A DNA stretch of 64,000 nt from Diphasiastrum complanatum (taxonomy: Eukaryota > Streptophyta > Lycopodiopsida > Lycopodiales > Lycopodiaceae), in assembly GCA_029204225.1 (NCBI GenBank), contig CM055094.1, forward strand, positions 19,474,702-19,538,701, written 5' to 3'. Of this stretch, positions 34,855-46,369 are shown one piece after another. A program made the translations under genes and the position numbers. The notes under the pieces are model-generated. The model was not told where the DNA came from. It saw nothing but the letters and a program-made list of their open reading frames with translations, and did no database searches. The stretch's first letter is position 1, and the number at the start of each line of letters is the position of its first letter.

Positions 34855-35720
34855 TAAGATCCTACCCGATCTTAAGCCAAATCATATCTATTAATTTTAA
34901 CAAGAATGGAAACTAGCTTGAATTTGCATAAAAATTGGATCTAGAACTACCTCCTCCTTGATCTCGACTTCACAAGGATATAGGATTCACCTAACCTGAA
35001 CCAAAAGGAATCATATGCACATAAATATGCCTCTTCAAATAATTTCTACAAGATCAGTTGAATCATCAAGCAATAATCAATCCAATTATATCACAAATCA
35101 AGCAAAATTGAACACAATTTTGACCAGAATTGCATTCACTTGATGAGCACTTGTCAAAAACTTTGGGCTGACCCTAAAATATAATTTCTAAGATCTCAAT
35201 AAGTCTAAGAACTAGCTATTACAGTACCAAAGATAAGGATATACCTTCCTTTTGATTGATTGAAAACTACGTGGCAGACCTACGTGGTAGACCTGTGTCC
35301 CTTTGTGTGAATATTTTTTGGATCCAAACATCTAGTGTGTGGCTATTAGGCTAGAGATAGCATGATATATTAATCTCAACATCCATTGGAGTGAGCTTCC
35401 GATCCACTTGAGCATGAAACTTACAAGACTATTTGCTTCATGATGTAAATGTGAATCCAACTTATCAACAATGTGATTCCCTAGTGCACAATGTATCACT
35501 ATCATCACGTGGCAGAAAGTGATTCACTTTTGTGCATATGTTCCATAGAGATGTGAGACACTTTACCACGAATAGGCTTGAAAAAATTGGAAGGTAATTT
35601 GGTTGTACAAGAAGCAAGCGTTAAAAAATGAGGTGGCCAATAATCAACTCCAAGCATCTATGATGAACTACAACAACACTTGGCTTAACACACAAGCTTC
35701 AAACTTTCAAGACTTCTTCA
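34855..35720. other. Copia leader and spacer, D' copy
   Basis: Leader (about 34950-35060), flank with CACGTGGCAGAAAGTGATTC near 35505, and an abrupt join at about 35727 into X1 (CTCGATATCTCTGAGATGAA). No gene seen. Confidence 0.5.
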
Positions 35721-35727
35721 GGAACTA

Positions 35728-36811
35728 CAAAGAACCCCTCGATATCTCTGAGATGAACACTTGGTACCAGGAGGCACACTAGTTCCTGAGCCACATAGAG
35801 TTCCAACTTCCTCTTTTGATCAGTGGCTATCAAAGCCCATTTCGATTGCAGAATGCTTATAACCACACCGACAGATTTTCCAGTTCATGTTACCTCCTAA
35901 CCAAAATTTTGTTTATATTATCCCTATTCCTGGAGCTGACCTCAATACATTTGGCTTCCCTAGGGGACCAAACACAGTCAATAGGACCCTCAAAAAGATT
36001 GAATCCACAACATACTTCAAATACATAGACCCCTCAGTGGACAAATGGGAAAAAAACGATAGTTACCGTATCGAGGTCATAAATGATAAGTCCTTAGCTG
36101 CTCTGTGCGCCTATCTAACAAAATATACATAGGGCTATAGGTCCACATGATGGCTGATTCTAAACTACACGATCAGAACCTTTATGACTGGGCCCAGTTT
36201 GCTTCCAACTGCCTCCATGACTATATCAAGAACAAGCAAACCTCCAGTTATTGGGCTATCTTCTGGTAGATGTCACTTTGCAGCAGTTGAGCCACCGACC
36301 TCGATTTTGAGGCCACTTGATGCTAGCAGATAAAAGCTTGGGAGACTCTCTCATAACCATCCAAGAATACCAACTCTACTTCCAGGCCTATTGCAAGAGA
36401 TTCCACGCAAGCGGCTTCTCAAAAGAGAAAGAGTTCTTTCTCTCCACAAGGGCCAACTGCAAAGCACCAAACGGTTGACCTAGTAAAGCTTACATCGAGA
36501 AAGACACCCATGTACTCTATGTCACAGACGAAGGATCGATACAACCGAAGTGTCATGTTTCATCAGATGAAACAGACTCAAATGATATGGAGTTTACATT
36601 CGAGGAGTTCCATGGCCCAAAAGGGCTGTCTAAGAAATGCCATGTAAGAGAGAGAAAATTGTCGAATTTTAAAACTCTGACCGAGTTTTTGGTCTGCTCG
36701 CACAACTCCGATGACTTGACCTCACTAGTAACGTATGTAGTTAACTGGAAGTTGGGTAGCCGCAACGCGTGGGGTCCATACTTCAAGATTCTATTTTCTA
36801 CCATTAACTAA
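35728..36811 (+). pseudogene. X1 gene, B' copy, lacks 5' end
   Basis: Begins inside X1 at SLDISEMNTWYQEAH, then a TAG, the ISGYQSPFRLQ frame, GADLNTFGFPRGPNT (35930s), the YDWAQFASNCLHDYIKN region, STRANCKAP (about 36445), and the intact terminal 74-codon frame FTFEEFHGPKGLSKKCHVRE to FKILFSTIN and stop at 36811. No promoter or minisatellite. X2 follows on the same strand within 100 bases. Confidence 0.6.
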
Positions 36812-36839
36812 CATGACTTCTCATGTAAATGAAAATCGT

Positions 36840-38947
36840 ATTGCACATCAAAGTTTTCTTTCCATCTACTAAAGCGTTCACATCAAAGAAAATTAGTCTT
36901 ATTGATCTGCAAATCATGGCAAGAAACTTTGAATACTTTGGATCACAATGAGCGCCAACGTGAATCTAAATTTTTGAAATTCAGAAAATATGGAGTGTGT
37001 TGGATCAAATGGAGTGGCAAGGTTATCTCAAACTTTTGCAATTTCAACACACATCTATTGAAAAAATATTTTGCTTATTTTGCTCATAACTGCAAAGCTT
37101 TGATTTTGCATATAAAGCAAGAAACATGGAGTGTGATGGATTAAAAAGAACGCCAAGGTCATTTCAAACTTTTCCAATTATTATTTTTTATTATGAAGAC
37201 GAGTTTTAATAGCTTACAAGATATATAACAAGTGGGTTTTCTACTAGATTAATCTATCGATTATTAAGATGTCTAAATATCATCTCCATATTGATCTTTC
37301 CACAGAATATGCTCCACTATCGAGAAAAAATCTGAAAGGATCCACCTTACCAGCTCACCAAAGGACGAAAGACAGGAAACATTGTAATCTATGGGTTGAT
37401 GGAAGTTTGTATCCAATCAATCCAATCTCAATGCAACATCCAAATTTTAGATCGGTCACACAACTCATACTGTTTTTGTGTGAAGGACACAATAGTCTAT
37501 TGGGTTATTGTGAAAGATTGAAAATTTATGGCATTAGTTATTCAATGAAAAAATTCCACTGTTTGGAAAATATGTTGAATGGTTTGCTTACTGACTACTG
37601 AGAAAAAGAAACTTTTTTTTGCAAACAAAAGAAGAAAATGAAATCTTGAAGATAGATAATTCTCGTTTGCAAGATATTATATTAAACCTCAACCAAGAAA
37701 CTGACTATATGAAACTAATTGTACAAACATTGTGTACCTCATATTGTCAAATAAATGTAGAAGTAAACCCAATACAGAAGAAAATACTGAACAATAAGCG
37801 AAAAAGAGTTATTTTAAAAAGTATTGATGAGCTCTCAACAAGTGGGGGTCAACGGACAAAAAGAATATATGCTTTCAAGTAAGATTATGTTTTAAAATAT
37901 TCATGTGTCTTGTTTCATCTAGCACATCAATGGTTGCGAATTGTTTTTTTTCTAAATCTTATTTTTGTTTTGCAGAGCAGTTTTAGTCACCAATGAAAAT
38001 CCGAAAGACAAGGACATGATTGGAAAGTCTTTGAGTGCAGTACTTACAGCCAAGTCAACGACGAGTCTACTTGGAAATCAACGATATTCTCGAATCAAGC
38101 CCAAGATTGCAGAGGCCCTTATGGGCGAAGTCAGCAAGATCGTTGACCAAAAATTGATACAAGGAGCATGTGATTATTCTGGTATTAGCAGGGGTGCATA
38201 TGACACAATGTTTAAAATTATCAAAGAGGCATTTGGACAAGTACATATAAAACAATTTCCTATTCCCCGGCCCTTTCAAATCAAATTAGAGAGGGATGTG
38301 TTAAACAAGGGTTTGCAAAACATCATTGGTATTCCTTACCATATCAATGAAATTTATAACTCAAAACATGGCACTTTGTCATATGATTCTACCAACAATA
38401 TGTTTGTAGATCTGAATCATTTATAGAGATTTATTGTAAAGTTTTATGGAATCACAAATGAAATTGTTGGAAAATTGATATTAGTTCTCCAAGTTAGATG
38501 AATCAGAAGTAATAAAGGGACAAAAGCTGGAAAGGGTTAGTTTTACACTTATGAATGGAACATTAAGCAATACGATAAACTCGGAGAGTCTTAATTTCAG
38601 TGTGCAGTCCGAAAATAATATTTGGTGGTTGGCAGCTTTCCAAGTTTAAATCTATTCTATTTCATTTCAATAAATTAATGGTTTTGTGTTTTAAGCTAAT
38701 ATTAGTTTGTTATTATAATTCTCTTAAAATAGTTCATGATTTTGTGTTTCAAACAGGTTTTAAAGAAGATCATGAAATTCTATTTTGGATTTTTAGTAAA
38801 ACAGAATATCTTGAAATAATTAAGAATCATATGAGTGACACACCAATCAATGTTCCTAGAATAGGTGATTTTAAGGTGGAATGGTATTTTGTTCGCACAC
38901 CAAGAGCTACAGGGAGTGAAAATCCAAAACTTAGCGAAATGTTTTAA
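36840..38947 (+). pseudogene. X2 gene, most complete copy
   Basis: Unrecognised multi-exon gene. The 5' part has three degenerate ~19-residue helical repeats (ETLNTLDHNERQRESKFLKF; WSVLDQMERQGYLKLLQF-like; ETWSVMDQKERQGHFKLFQL) in two frames. ATG 37269 opens MSKYHLHIDLSTEYAPLSRK for 110 codons to a TGA. After a run of 8 T (frame break) comes a coiled coil (EENEILKIDNSRLQDIILNL) to 37878. A 97-base intron follows, then AVLVTNENPKDKDMIGKSLS through KLIQGACDYSGISRGAYDTM and HGTLSYDSTNNMFVDLNHL, stopping at a TAG (38424) after which the frame stays open (KFYGITNEIVGKL). Last exon GFKEDHEILFWIFSKTEYLE ends at 38947. Probably a decayed gene. Confidence 0.55.
37879..37975 (+). other. GT-AG intron in X2
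   Basis: GTAAGATTATG donor and TTTTTGTTTTGCAG acceptor bound a 97-base AT-rich intron. Removing it joins the frame ending AF to AVLVTNEN through one Lys codon, with no shift. Equivalent donor and acceptor are kept in 63700-63800 (GTAGG donor) and on the minus strand at about 6113-6020, evidence that the ancestral gene was spliced. Confidence 0.75.
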
Positions 38948-38989
38948 CTGATCAAACAACATTTATATAGCTAAAACCAATAAAATCCA

Positions 38990-39440
38990 AGCCGTACACT
39001 CGTCGATCCAACAGCGGATCGGATCTATGGCGGGTAATACAACCGTCCACACATGTGAGACCACACGTGCTACAATACATGTCAATCTGCCATTCGGCCA
39101 CGTGCCCACACGTGCAAGCAAACACGTGCCAGAACACACGTCACCACACCAGTCGACCACATGGCCACATGTGCAAGTTTCACACATGCGGATACAGAAG
39201 TGTGGTCCCACACGTCAAGTACTGATTGGGCCACGTGACCACACGTGCGAGCCGATACGTGCAAGAACACATGTCGCTGATCCATTCGGCCACGTGTCCC
39301 CACATGGGATCCCACACGTGTTGATCCAGACGTGCAGTTTCACACATGCATATACAAATGTGTGGTTCCACATGTCAGCTATTGACTGGGCCACGTGTCG
39401 CTGGGATTCACACGTGCCAACTTGTTTCTCCTACATAAGT
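38990..39440 (+). promoter_or_regulatory. G-box (CACGTG) array before the histone-like gene
   Basis: About ten exact CACGTG hexamers between 39064 and 39417, plus many ACGTG/CATGTG variants, arranged as degenerate ~160-base repeats (GTTTCACACATGC recurs at about 39176 and 39337). CTACATAAGTCCATTCC follows at 39431, a TATA-like box that is TATATAAG in the other two copies. It lies ~330 bases upstream of the truncated histone-like ORF and 40 bases after X2. CACGTG is the classic plant bZIP/bHLH site; the regulators are not known. Confidence 0.6.
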
Positions 39441-39514
39441 CCATTCCTGGGGATTGTATAGGTTTTCGCGTAATTTGCTGTCATGTTTGATTGCTTCCAT
39501 ACGACCTGCATGCG

Positions 39515-39766
39515 TGATATCGCCATCATGCGAGCGACCTCGTCTCCAGGCCTATTCCTGACACCCTCTCACGTCGTAGCGATATCAGCCTGACTTTCCT
39601 AGTATCGCCATCATGCAAGCCCCTGCCTCTCCCCACCTGTCTTTGCCACTCTCTCGCGTTGTAGCAATTTCACCCTTAGAGTTCTTAGTGTCGCCATTAC
39701 GCGAGATAATTTAGCTCTCTCTTCTGCTATATCTATGTCCGCACATGGTATAGATATCCGGCCTCA
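39515..39766 (+). repeat. Three ~85-base repeats in the histone leader
   Basis: ATCGCCATCATGCGAGC starts at about 39519, a close copy at 39604, and a diverged one (GTCGCCATTACGCGAG) at 39690, with CCTGTCTTTGCCACTCTCTC and CGTYGTAGCRATWTCA motifs in the repeat bodies. They fill the space between the TATA-like box and the ATG, so they would be transcribed leader. They also contain small ATGs (ATC ATG) that could act as upstream start codons. Confidence 0.7.
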
Positions 39767-39945
39767 ATGGCTCGGACGAAGCAAACTTCTAGGCTTACCC
39801 ATTTTGTTCAACCGTCCCGTCCCCAGACATCTGAACCCATACGTCTGCAAAGACGCGGAAGACCTCGCCATCCATGGTTGAGGGACATCAGGGCCTTGCA
39901 GAGGTACACCAAACTTGTGATCCTGAAAGCAGCCTTGTACCGGGC

Positions 39946-40282
<337 letters not shown>

Positions 40283-40336
40283 TGAGTGAGGAGTCACACA
40301 TGAACTACTTCCCTGTGGTATGGCCTAGCATCAACA

Positions 40337-40546
40337 TTGAAAATAATATCTGATGGAGATAAGAAGGGTCCCAAGCAAATTTCAAATGAGAATCTTGCAG
40401 AGAAAGTATTGAAACCACAGTTGGCGAGGGATCCCAAAGAATCGAACTCGAGTGTACAAGCCCAACAAAAGCGCATACACCAACTCACCACACATGGGAA
40501 GATCGTTAAATTTGAATTTGAAGAAAAATCATTGAAATGTTTGTAG
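40337..40546 (+). CDS. Conserved short ORF, A' copy
   Basis: Plus counterpart of 4025-4240; reads SDGDKKGPKQISNENLAEKV and ends EEKSLKCL. Two to four residues differ from the other copy. Unrecognised; possibly an exon end. Confidence 0.3.
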   Translation: MKIISDGDKKGPKQISNENLAEKVLKPQLARDPKESNSSVQAQQKRIHQLTTHGKIVKFEFEEKSLKCL

Positions 40547-42634
40547 ATCGATGTTTAACAAAATCATATATATTATAATTTTCACACTTGTGGAATCAAG
40601 ATCTACAAGAAAATCAACATTCTACACATAGAAAACCAAGATAGAGAAAATCACATGAGATGGACATAAGAGATGAATTCTCCACAAAGAAAGAAACTTT
40701 GATGATTATTTCTCCACATAGGTACAACTATTTATAGCTTCCAAAATGTCATTTGGCCACTTGCCCCAAACTTGACCTAATTTGGAAGCTTCTATATACT
40801 TTATCAAATACCTAGAAAATCTAGTCTAGATGCAATGTACCAAAATCAGCCAAATAGAATGGGTCCAAACTCGACCTCATACACTGATCTACTTGCCAGA
40901 GGTAGTTAAACCACTATTTAGGCCCTTATTAACAAACATGAAACTAACTCGAAGTTGAGATTCATTTTGGCCTCCAAAATTGCCAAATGAAAAACCAAAC
41001 TAGTTGACAATTTTTCACACCATGTCCTCTAGACATCTCCATTGATGAATACAATTTATAAGTTTTTGAAAGCAATGTACCAAAATTTAGCCAATTAGAA
41101 TGGGTCCAAACTCGACCTCATCCACTTATCTACTTGCCAGAGGTAGTTAAACCACTATTTAGGCCCTTATTAACAAATATGAAACTAACTCGAAGTTGAG
41201 ATTCATTTTGGCCTCCAAAATTGCCAGATAAAAAACCAAACTAGTTGACAATTTTTCACACAATGTCCTCTAGACAATTCCATTGATGAATACAATTTAT
41301 AAGTTTCTGAAAGCAATTCCGAATGCAATCAGGGTCATGTTTTAGCTCAGTGATCTCTCTTTCACATTACAAAAGTTTTTAAAATACATCGTTCTAGGAT
41401 TCGAGAATGGATTTTGGAATGAATTATATTTCATTGAAGTTTGAACGAGCTTGGAAATTTGAAGATTGAATGAAGCTGTAATCTAGGATTTTCAAAACTC
41501 GAAGTTGTTCATGCAAATTAAGTCATTTTTGTTAGTATATTAAAATGTTGTAATCTAGGGTTTCCAAAAACAAATTGAAAATTTGTTAAAAGAAACGCTT
41601 ATTCCTTGTTACACGACTAAATAACATATAGTTAAAAAGCAATATAATGAATCTATGCTATGTTCCAAACATATGCAAGTTACACTGCATTCATTCACAC
41701 TTCACAAATCATTGGAATTTGAATTTGAACGAAATCATTGAAATGAGTAGATCAATGTTTAAATGAAGCGATAAATATTATAATCTTCCCATTTAATTCA
41801 ATTATATTTATATATTATTGGTGCATTAATAGGATAAAAACTCGTTATTATTATTTTCTTTGTTTCTATTGATTCAAGCAAGCACAGCTCGTCTAGATGA
41901 TGACCACAATGCCTCTAAGGAGAAATAGTTTTTTAAATTAAAATTTAATGATCTTCCCATGTGTGGTGAGTTGGTGTCTGCACTTGAGTTGGGCTTGTAC
42001 ACTCAAGTTCGATTCTTTACAATCCCCCCAAATTAATATAACCAGTAACATTATTCTCAAAGCATGTACTATGAGCTAAAAACAACACTTGGAGAGTAAA
42101 GAGTTAGGAACATGTCAAACACTTTTACACCTAGTATTTGGCAAGATCGGATTCTTTGCGATAACCCCCCCCCCCCCCCCCCCCGATTCTTAATATAACT
42201 TCTCAAAGCATCTAGTATGAGCTACAAACAACACTTGGTAAGTCTTAAGACTTGGAGAGTAAAGAGTTATGCATTTGTCAAATACTTTTACACCTAGCAT
42301 TTGGCAAGTTAGACACAATGGCAGTAATTATAAGAATGAGTTAGACAAGCTTGTGAAGCCATCTAGAGGTGATTTGTTGTTTAGTTGCCTAGCTACATAT
42401 CAAGCTACCCCAAGTTATCAAACAGTTTACTATTATTTTGAGTGACAACCATGAAGCTATCATGATTTGAAATGACACCAATATATTAAGCTACTCCCAA
42501 GTTGACCCTTTCCCAGGAAGCTTCTCTCTTGAAACTATAGCAAAAAGCTCTTATTCGCAGGAACAATCAAGGGTCGAGTACTTACCATACAAGATGAAGA
42601 CCAACAAGTAGGGCAAGGAAAGAAGATGTACAGT
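40547..42634 (-). other. A' spacer, nearly full-length inverse of A
   Basis: Reverse complement of about 1903-4030: contains the 241-base tandem pair (about 40.85-41.32k), the inverted-repeat arm near 41.94-42.03k, dispersed repeats and a 20-base C run at 42165-42184. No gene seen. Confidence 0.65.
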
Positions 42635-42847
42635 TTACTTTGCTATGTGCTTGGAGGTATGCTGAGCATGCTTGGAATATGAAGAACATGTGTTTTCCAA
42701 AAATATTAGTAGTCTCACAAAAAGGCTTGGAGTAACATTAGAATTTGGAAGTGGTGCACCTACTTTGGATGGATGATCACTAACAAACAATTTCTGTCTA
42801 GTCCTTTTGCCGTGATATGTTCCCTCTTGTCGATATGATATTTTCAT
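42635..42847 (-). CDS. Small conserved ORF, 70 aa, second A' copy
   Basis: Identical in peptide to the 23053-23265 copy as far as I can see. Coding status doubtful. Confidence 0.25.
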   Translation of the reverse strand: MKISYRQEGTYHGKRTRQKLFVSDHPSKVGAPLPNSNVTPSLFVRLLIFLENTCSSYSKHAQHTSKHIAK

Positions 42848-42999
42848 TGTGTGTCTAAATATTTTTTGAACAGAATATGTGTAACCTAATTATTGTTGAT
42901 TTTGATTTAATGGGCATTCAATGTTCATTTAATACATTAAATCAAATATCAACGACGAGAACATATATATATACACAACGAGAAGAAGTTATATCTAGA

Positions 43000-43566
43000 T
43001 CATAGATTATGAACTAAAGTGGACATTTCAAAAGCAGTGGAAGAATCGGAAGTTAATTTGCAAAAATTCTTGATGGATGTATGACATTCCTTCTGAGAAG
43101 AGAACGAGCCATCTATTATCGCAAAGTTGCAAGGATATGCTGATATGTTGTCTTCCGATCTCAAAGAAGGATCATTCTGAATTTGGTTTGGTGATTGATC
43201 AAGCATTTCATAGACGTACGTATCTTTGAGGAATGGAGCTCTCCAACCGGTCGACGCAATTAAATCTGGTTGAGAAGAGCTCCCGATCGAATTAGATGTC
43301 GTCGTTGGAACTGACTTGTCCGCGTCTTTGCGTCCTACCAGAATCGAATTACTGATATCATGTGCCTCCAAATCTCTTCCGCATATAGATTTCGTAGTTT
43401 CTGATATTTCAGCCAAACGGATTTTCTCAGCCGCCGAAACTATGTTCATTTCTAGGTCCTGCTCCATCTTCGTAAGCCGATGTTGGATCAACAATCCTTT
43501 TTTGAGACTCTTCAGCCTCCTGTAAATGACAGAAATAAGAGGCGAAATCAGAAGGACAGAGAACAT
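43000..43566 (-). pseudogene. A-block gene, N-terminal half intact, 3' truncated
   Basis: Best N-terminus of the family: ATG 43566 starts MFSVLLISPLISVIYRRLKS, then a charged helical region (KMEQDLEMNIVSAAEKIRL), a Ser/Thr linker, and WRAPFLKDTYVYEM, reading without a stop into CNFAIIDGSFSSQKECHTSI and KNFCKLTSDS. At about 43040 it is cut and joined to noncoding DNA from beyond the normal gene end, losing the RFEQDPQF module. One membrane segment with the bulk probably cytosolic. Function unknown. Confidence 0.5.
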
Positions 43567-43571
43567 AGATA

Positions 43572-43575
<4 letters not shown>

Positions 43576-43608
<33 letters not shown>
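43576..43608 (+). repeat. Short (GA)n microsatellite
   Basis: About 16 GA units at the same place as the ~190-base run at 25113-25304. Confidence 0.9.
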
Positions 43609-43610
<2 letters not shown>

Positions 43611-44850
43611 TTCCATGCATTGCATTCTATTTGTACTATCTCGGGTTAGACGTTGAGGCATTGTAATCATATGTATAGAGCATCCCATCCTTAAAGGAGA
43701 ACTTGTGACCATTCTCTAGGTGACTTGAATAAGCCCGCCCTCCATTCATTTCAAAGTCAAGAATAATCCATGCCCCTTTCACACTCATAGCCATCTATAC
43801 TATACAAACCCCCCCCCCCCCCCCCTTACAACAATCAAATTTTACTTGTCCAAGAATAGAAGAAAGATAAGCATGAGAAAAGGTCACAATTGTACCACAT
43901 TTTAGTTGCCCAAGACAAAGGTAGTGCAAGAGAAATTAAGGCAACAGGAAAGGTTTGTTTGAAGGGAGCTTTTCATGTCACATAAGCACGAAGAGATGTG
44001 ACGAAATCAAAGGTGAAAGTAGATTAATATTGATGTGTGATGTCCCTTTGTGTGAATATTTTCTGGATCCAAACATCTAGTGTGTGGCTGTTAGGCTAGA
44101 GATAGCATGATATATTAATCTCAACATCCATTGGAGTGAGCTTCCGTCCACTTGAACACAAAACTTACAAGACTATTTGCTTCATGATGTAAATGTGAAT
44201 CCAACTTATCAACCATTACAAAAAATTTGAGCACAAAAGGGGCCTTTCATAAACATACCTTTTATTTTTTTCTCAAAAGTTTCTTCCACATGGTCCAATC
44301 AAAACACCCAAATTTGAAATCTACGTAACGTAGCTCCTTCAAATTGATTTTTTTTTTCTTTTTAAAAGAACTGTAATTTTGCGTCGGGGCAGCCCGTAAA
44401 TAAGCCATTTTATTTGTAGTATAGTATGCAACTCAGCAAAAAAATAGTGTAACTTTTGAACGACAACTCGGATAGAGACGATTACGGTGCCATTAGAAAG
44501 CCCTCGACGAGAGCTTTTTCAATGACACGCAACATGACCCAGTTCCGAGCTACAGTGAAGAAGTTATGGCCAGTAAGGGAGTAGCATTATGGTGCATTTA
44601 AGAGTAAAGGATCAAGCAAATACTTATAAAACTGGTATATGGCAAGTTAGACACAATGATAAATTCATGAGGATAAGTTAGTGAAGCTCAAAAGACATTT
44701 GGAGTGAATTCTTGCCGAGTCCCAATTTGTTACCTTGCTATTTGTGAACTTGCCCCAAGATAAGGTGTAAAAATACTTTTAATATTACGAATGACAACCA
44801 CGAAGCTATCATAGTTTCAATCAACATCGATATAATTAAACAACAAAAAT
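43609..44850. other. E' spacer, no gene seen
   Basis: Direct repeat of 25305-26500, with a 17-base C run at 43809-43825 absent from the other copy's equivalent position (7 C there). Confidence 0.55.
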
Positions 44851-44869
44851 CATCACATACATGGGAACA

Positions 44870-46353
44870 TTACAAAAAATCACAATATCACGCTTTACTG
44901 CCATGCTGCCATGCATGCTTTTTAGGAAATGAAAACAAACTCTGATGGGAGAAGATTTGATGCTGGCACTTCCTTCTTCAGGCATGGAAATGAAATTCAG
45001 AAGCCTTGACAAGCTATAACTTCAAAGGATCGATTTTCCATCCTTTAGTGGCGATCTATCATTCGCTACGACAGTGCTTGATTACTCCTTTGCATCCTTG
45101 GATACCATCTACATACATCCACCACGGATCCGGAGCGCCATCATCATCCATTTTCAAAAACCCTAAGCTGCCGAGATCTGCTACATTACACAAAAATCGT
45201 CACATCTAGCACGAGCCAAATGCTGAGGGGTAGTGCTCCTGGAGCTTGTCAAAATTGCACATTCAACACCGATTTGGATTGAAAGCTCGCTACTAGTGCG
45301 TTACTACGAAGAAACATCATCGTTTCCACATCCTATCAGAACGACATTGCTCCAAATTTTTCCACAAATTTCTAGTCTCCGTACACTACCGAGCAATACT
45401 CTACATACACTGCTCATAGAGCCGAGCCCCCATACTCTGCATTCAATATGGACAGAGTTGAGCGTCCATACTCTGCATACAAAGTTGACCGAGACGAGTC
45501 CATCAAATGTCGACCGATCCGAAGCCCTCGACAGTCGACCGAGCCGAGACTCCACTTGTCTGTTACCAGAGCCGAACCTTCAACAGAGTCCTCAGCCGAG
45601 TCCAGAACATGTATGCCACAACATCTTCCAGTTCTAATGACCCAACTCTACACAGAATTGTCATCACTATGGAAAGCCTCGATATCTATGAGATGAACAC
45701 TTGGTACCAGGAGGCACACTAGTTCCTGAGCCACATAGAGTTCCAACTTTCTCTTTTGATCATTGGCTATCAGAGCCCATTTCGATTGCATATTGCTTAT
45801 AACCCCACCGACAGATTTTCCACTTCATGTTGCCTCCTAACCAAAATTTTGTTTATATTATTCCTATTTCTGGAGCTGACCTCAATACATTTGGCTTTTC
45901 TAGGCGACCAAACACAGTTAGTAGGACCCTCAAAAAAATTGAATCCATAGCATACTTCAAATACATAGACCCCTTAGCGGACAAATGCAAAAAAAAGATG
46001 GTTACCGTATTGAGGTCATAAATGATAAGCCCTTAGCTACTCCATGTGCCTATCTAGCGAAATATACACCGCGCTATAGGTCCAAGATCACGCATATCCC
46101 CATGAAACTATTCCACATGATGGCTGATTCTAGACTACACAATGAGAACCTTTATGATTGGGCCCAGTTTGCTTCCAACTGCCTCCATGACTATATCAAG
46201 AACAAGCAAACCTCCACGTTATTAGGCTATCTTCTGATAGATGTCACTTTGCAACAGTTGAGCCAGCAACCTCGAGTTCAAGACCAATTGATACTAGCAG
46301 ATAAAAGCTTGGGAGACTCCCTCAGAACCAGTGATCCACTATTCTCACCTTGA
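44870..46353 (+). pseudogene. X1 gene, E' copy, longest open middle part
   Basis: Includes upstream sequence, one minisatellite unit, the GADLNTFGFS segment (from about 45880) and a 122-codon open frame at 45985-46353. That frame contains YRIEVINDKPLA, a FHMMADSRLHNENLYDWAQF stretch, DYIKNKQTSTLLGYLLIDVT and ADKSLGDSLRTSD. The open stretch is the best view of this unrecognised domain. It fuses to copia after DPLFSP at 46353, as in the 27963 copy. Confidence 0.6.
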
Positions 46354-46369
46354 GTGTGAGGCTTCTGCT

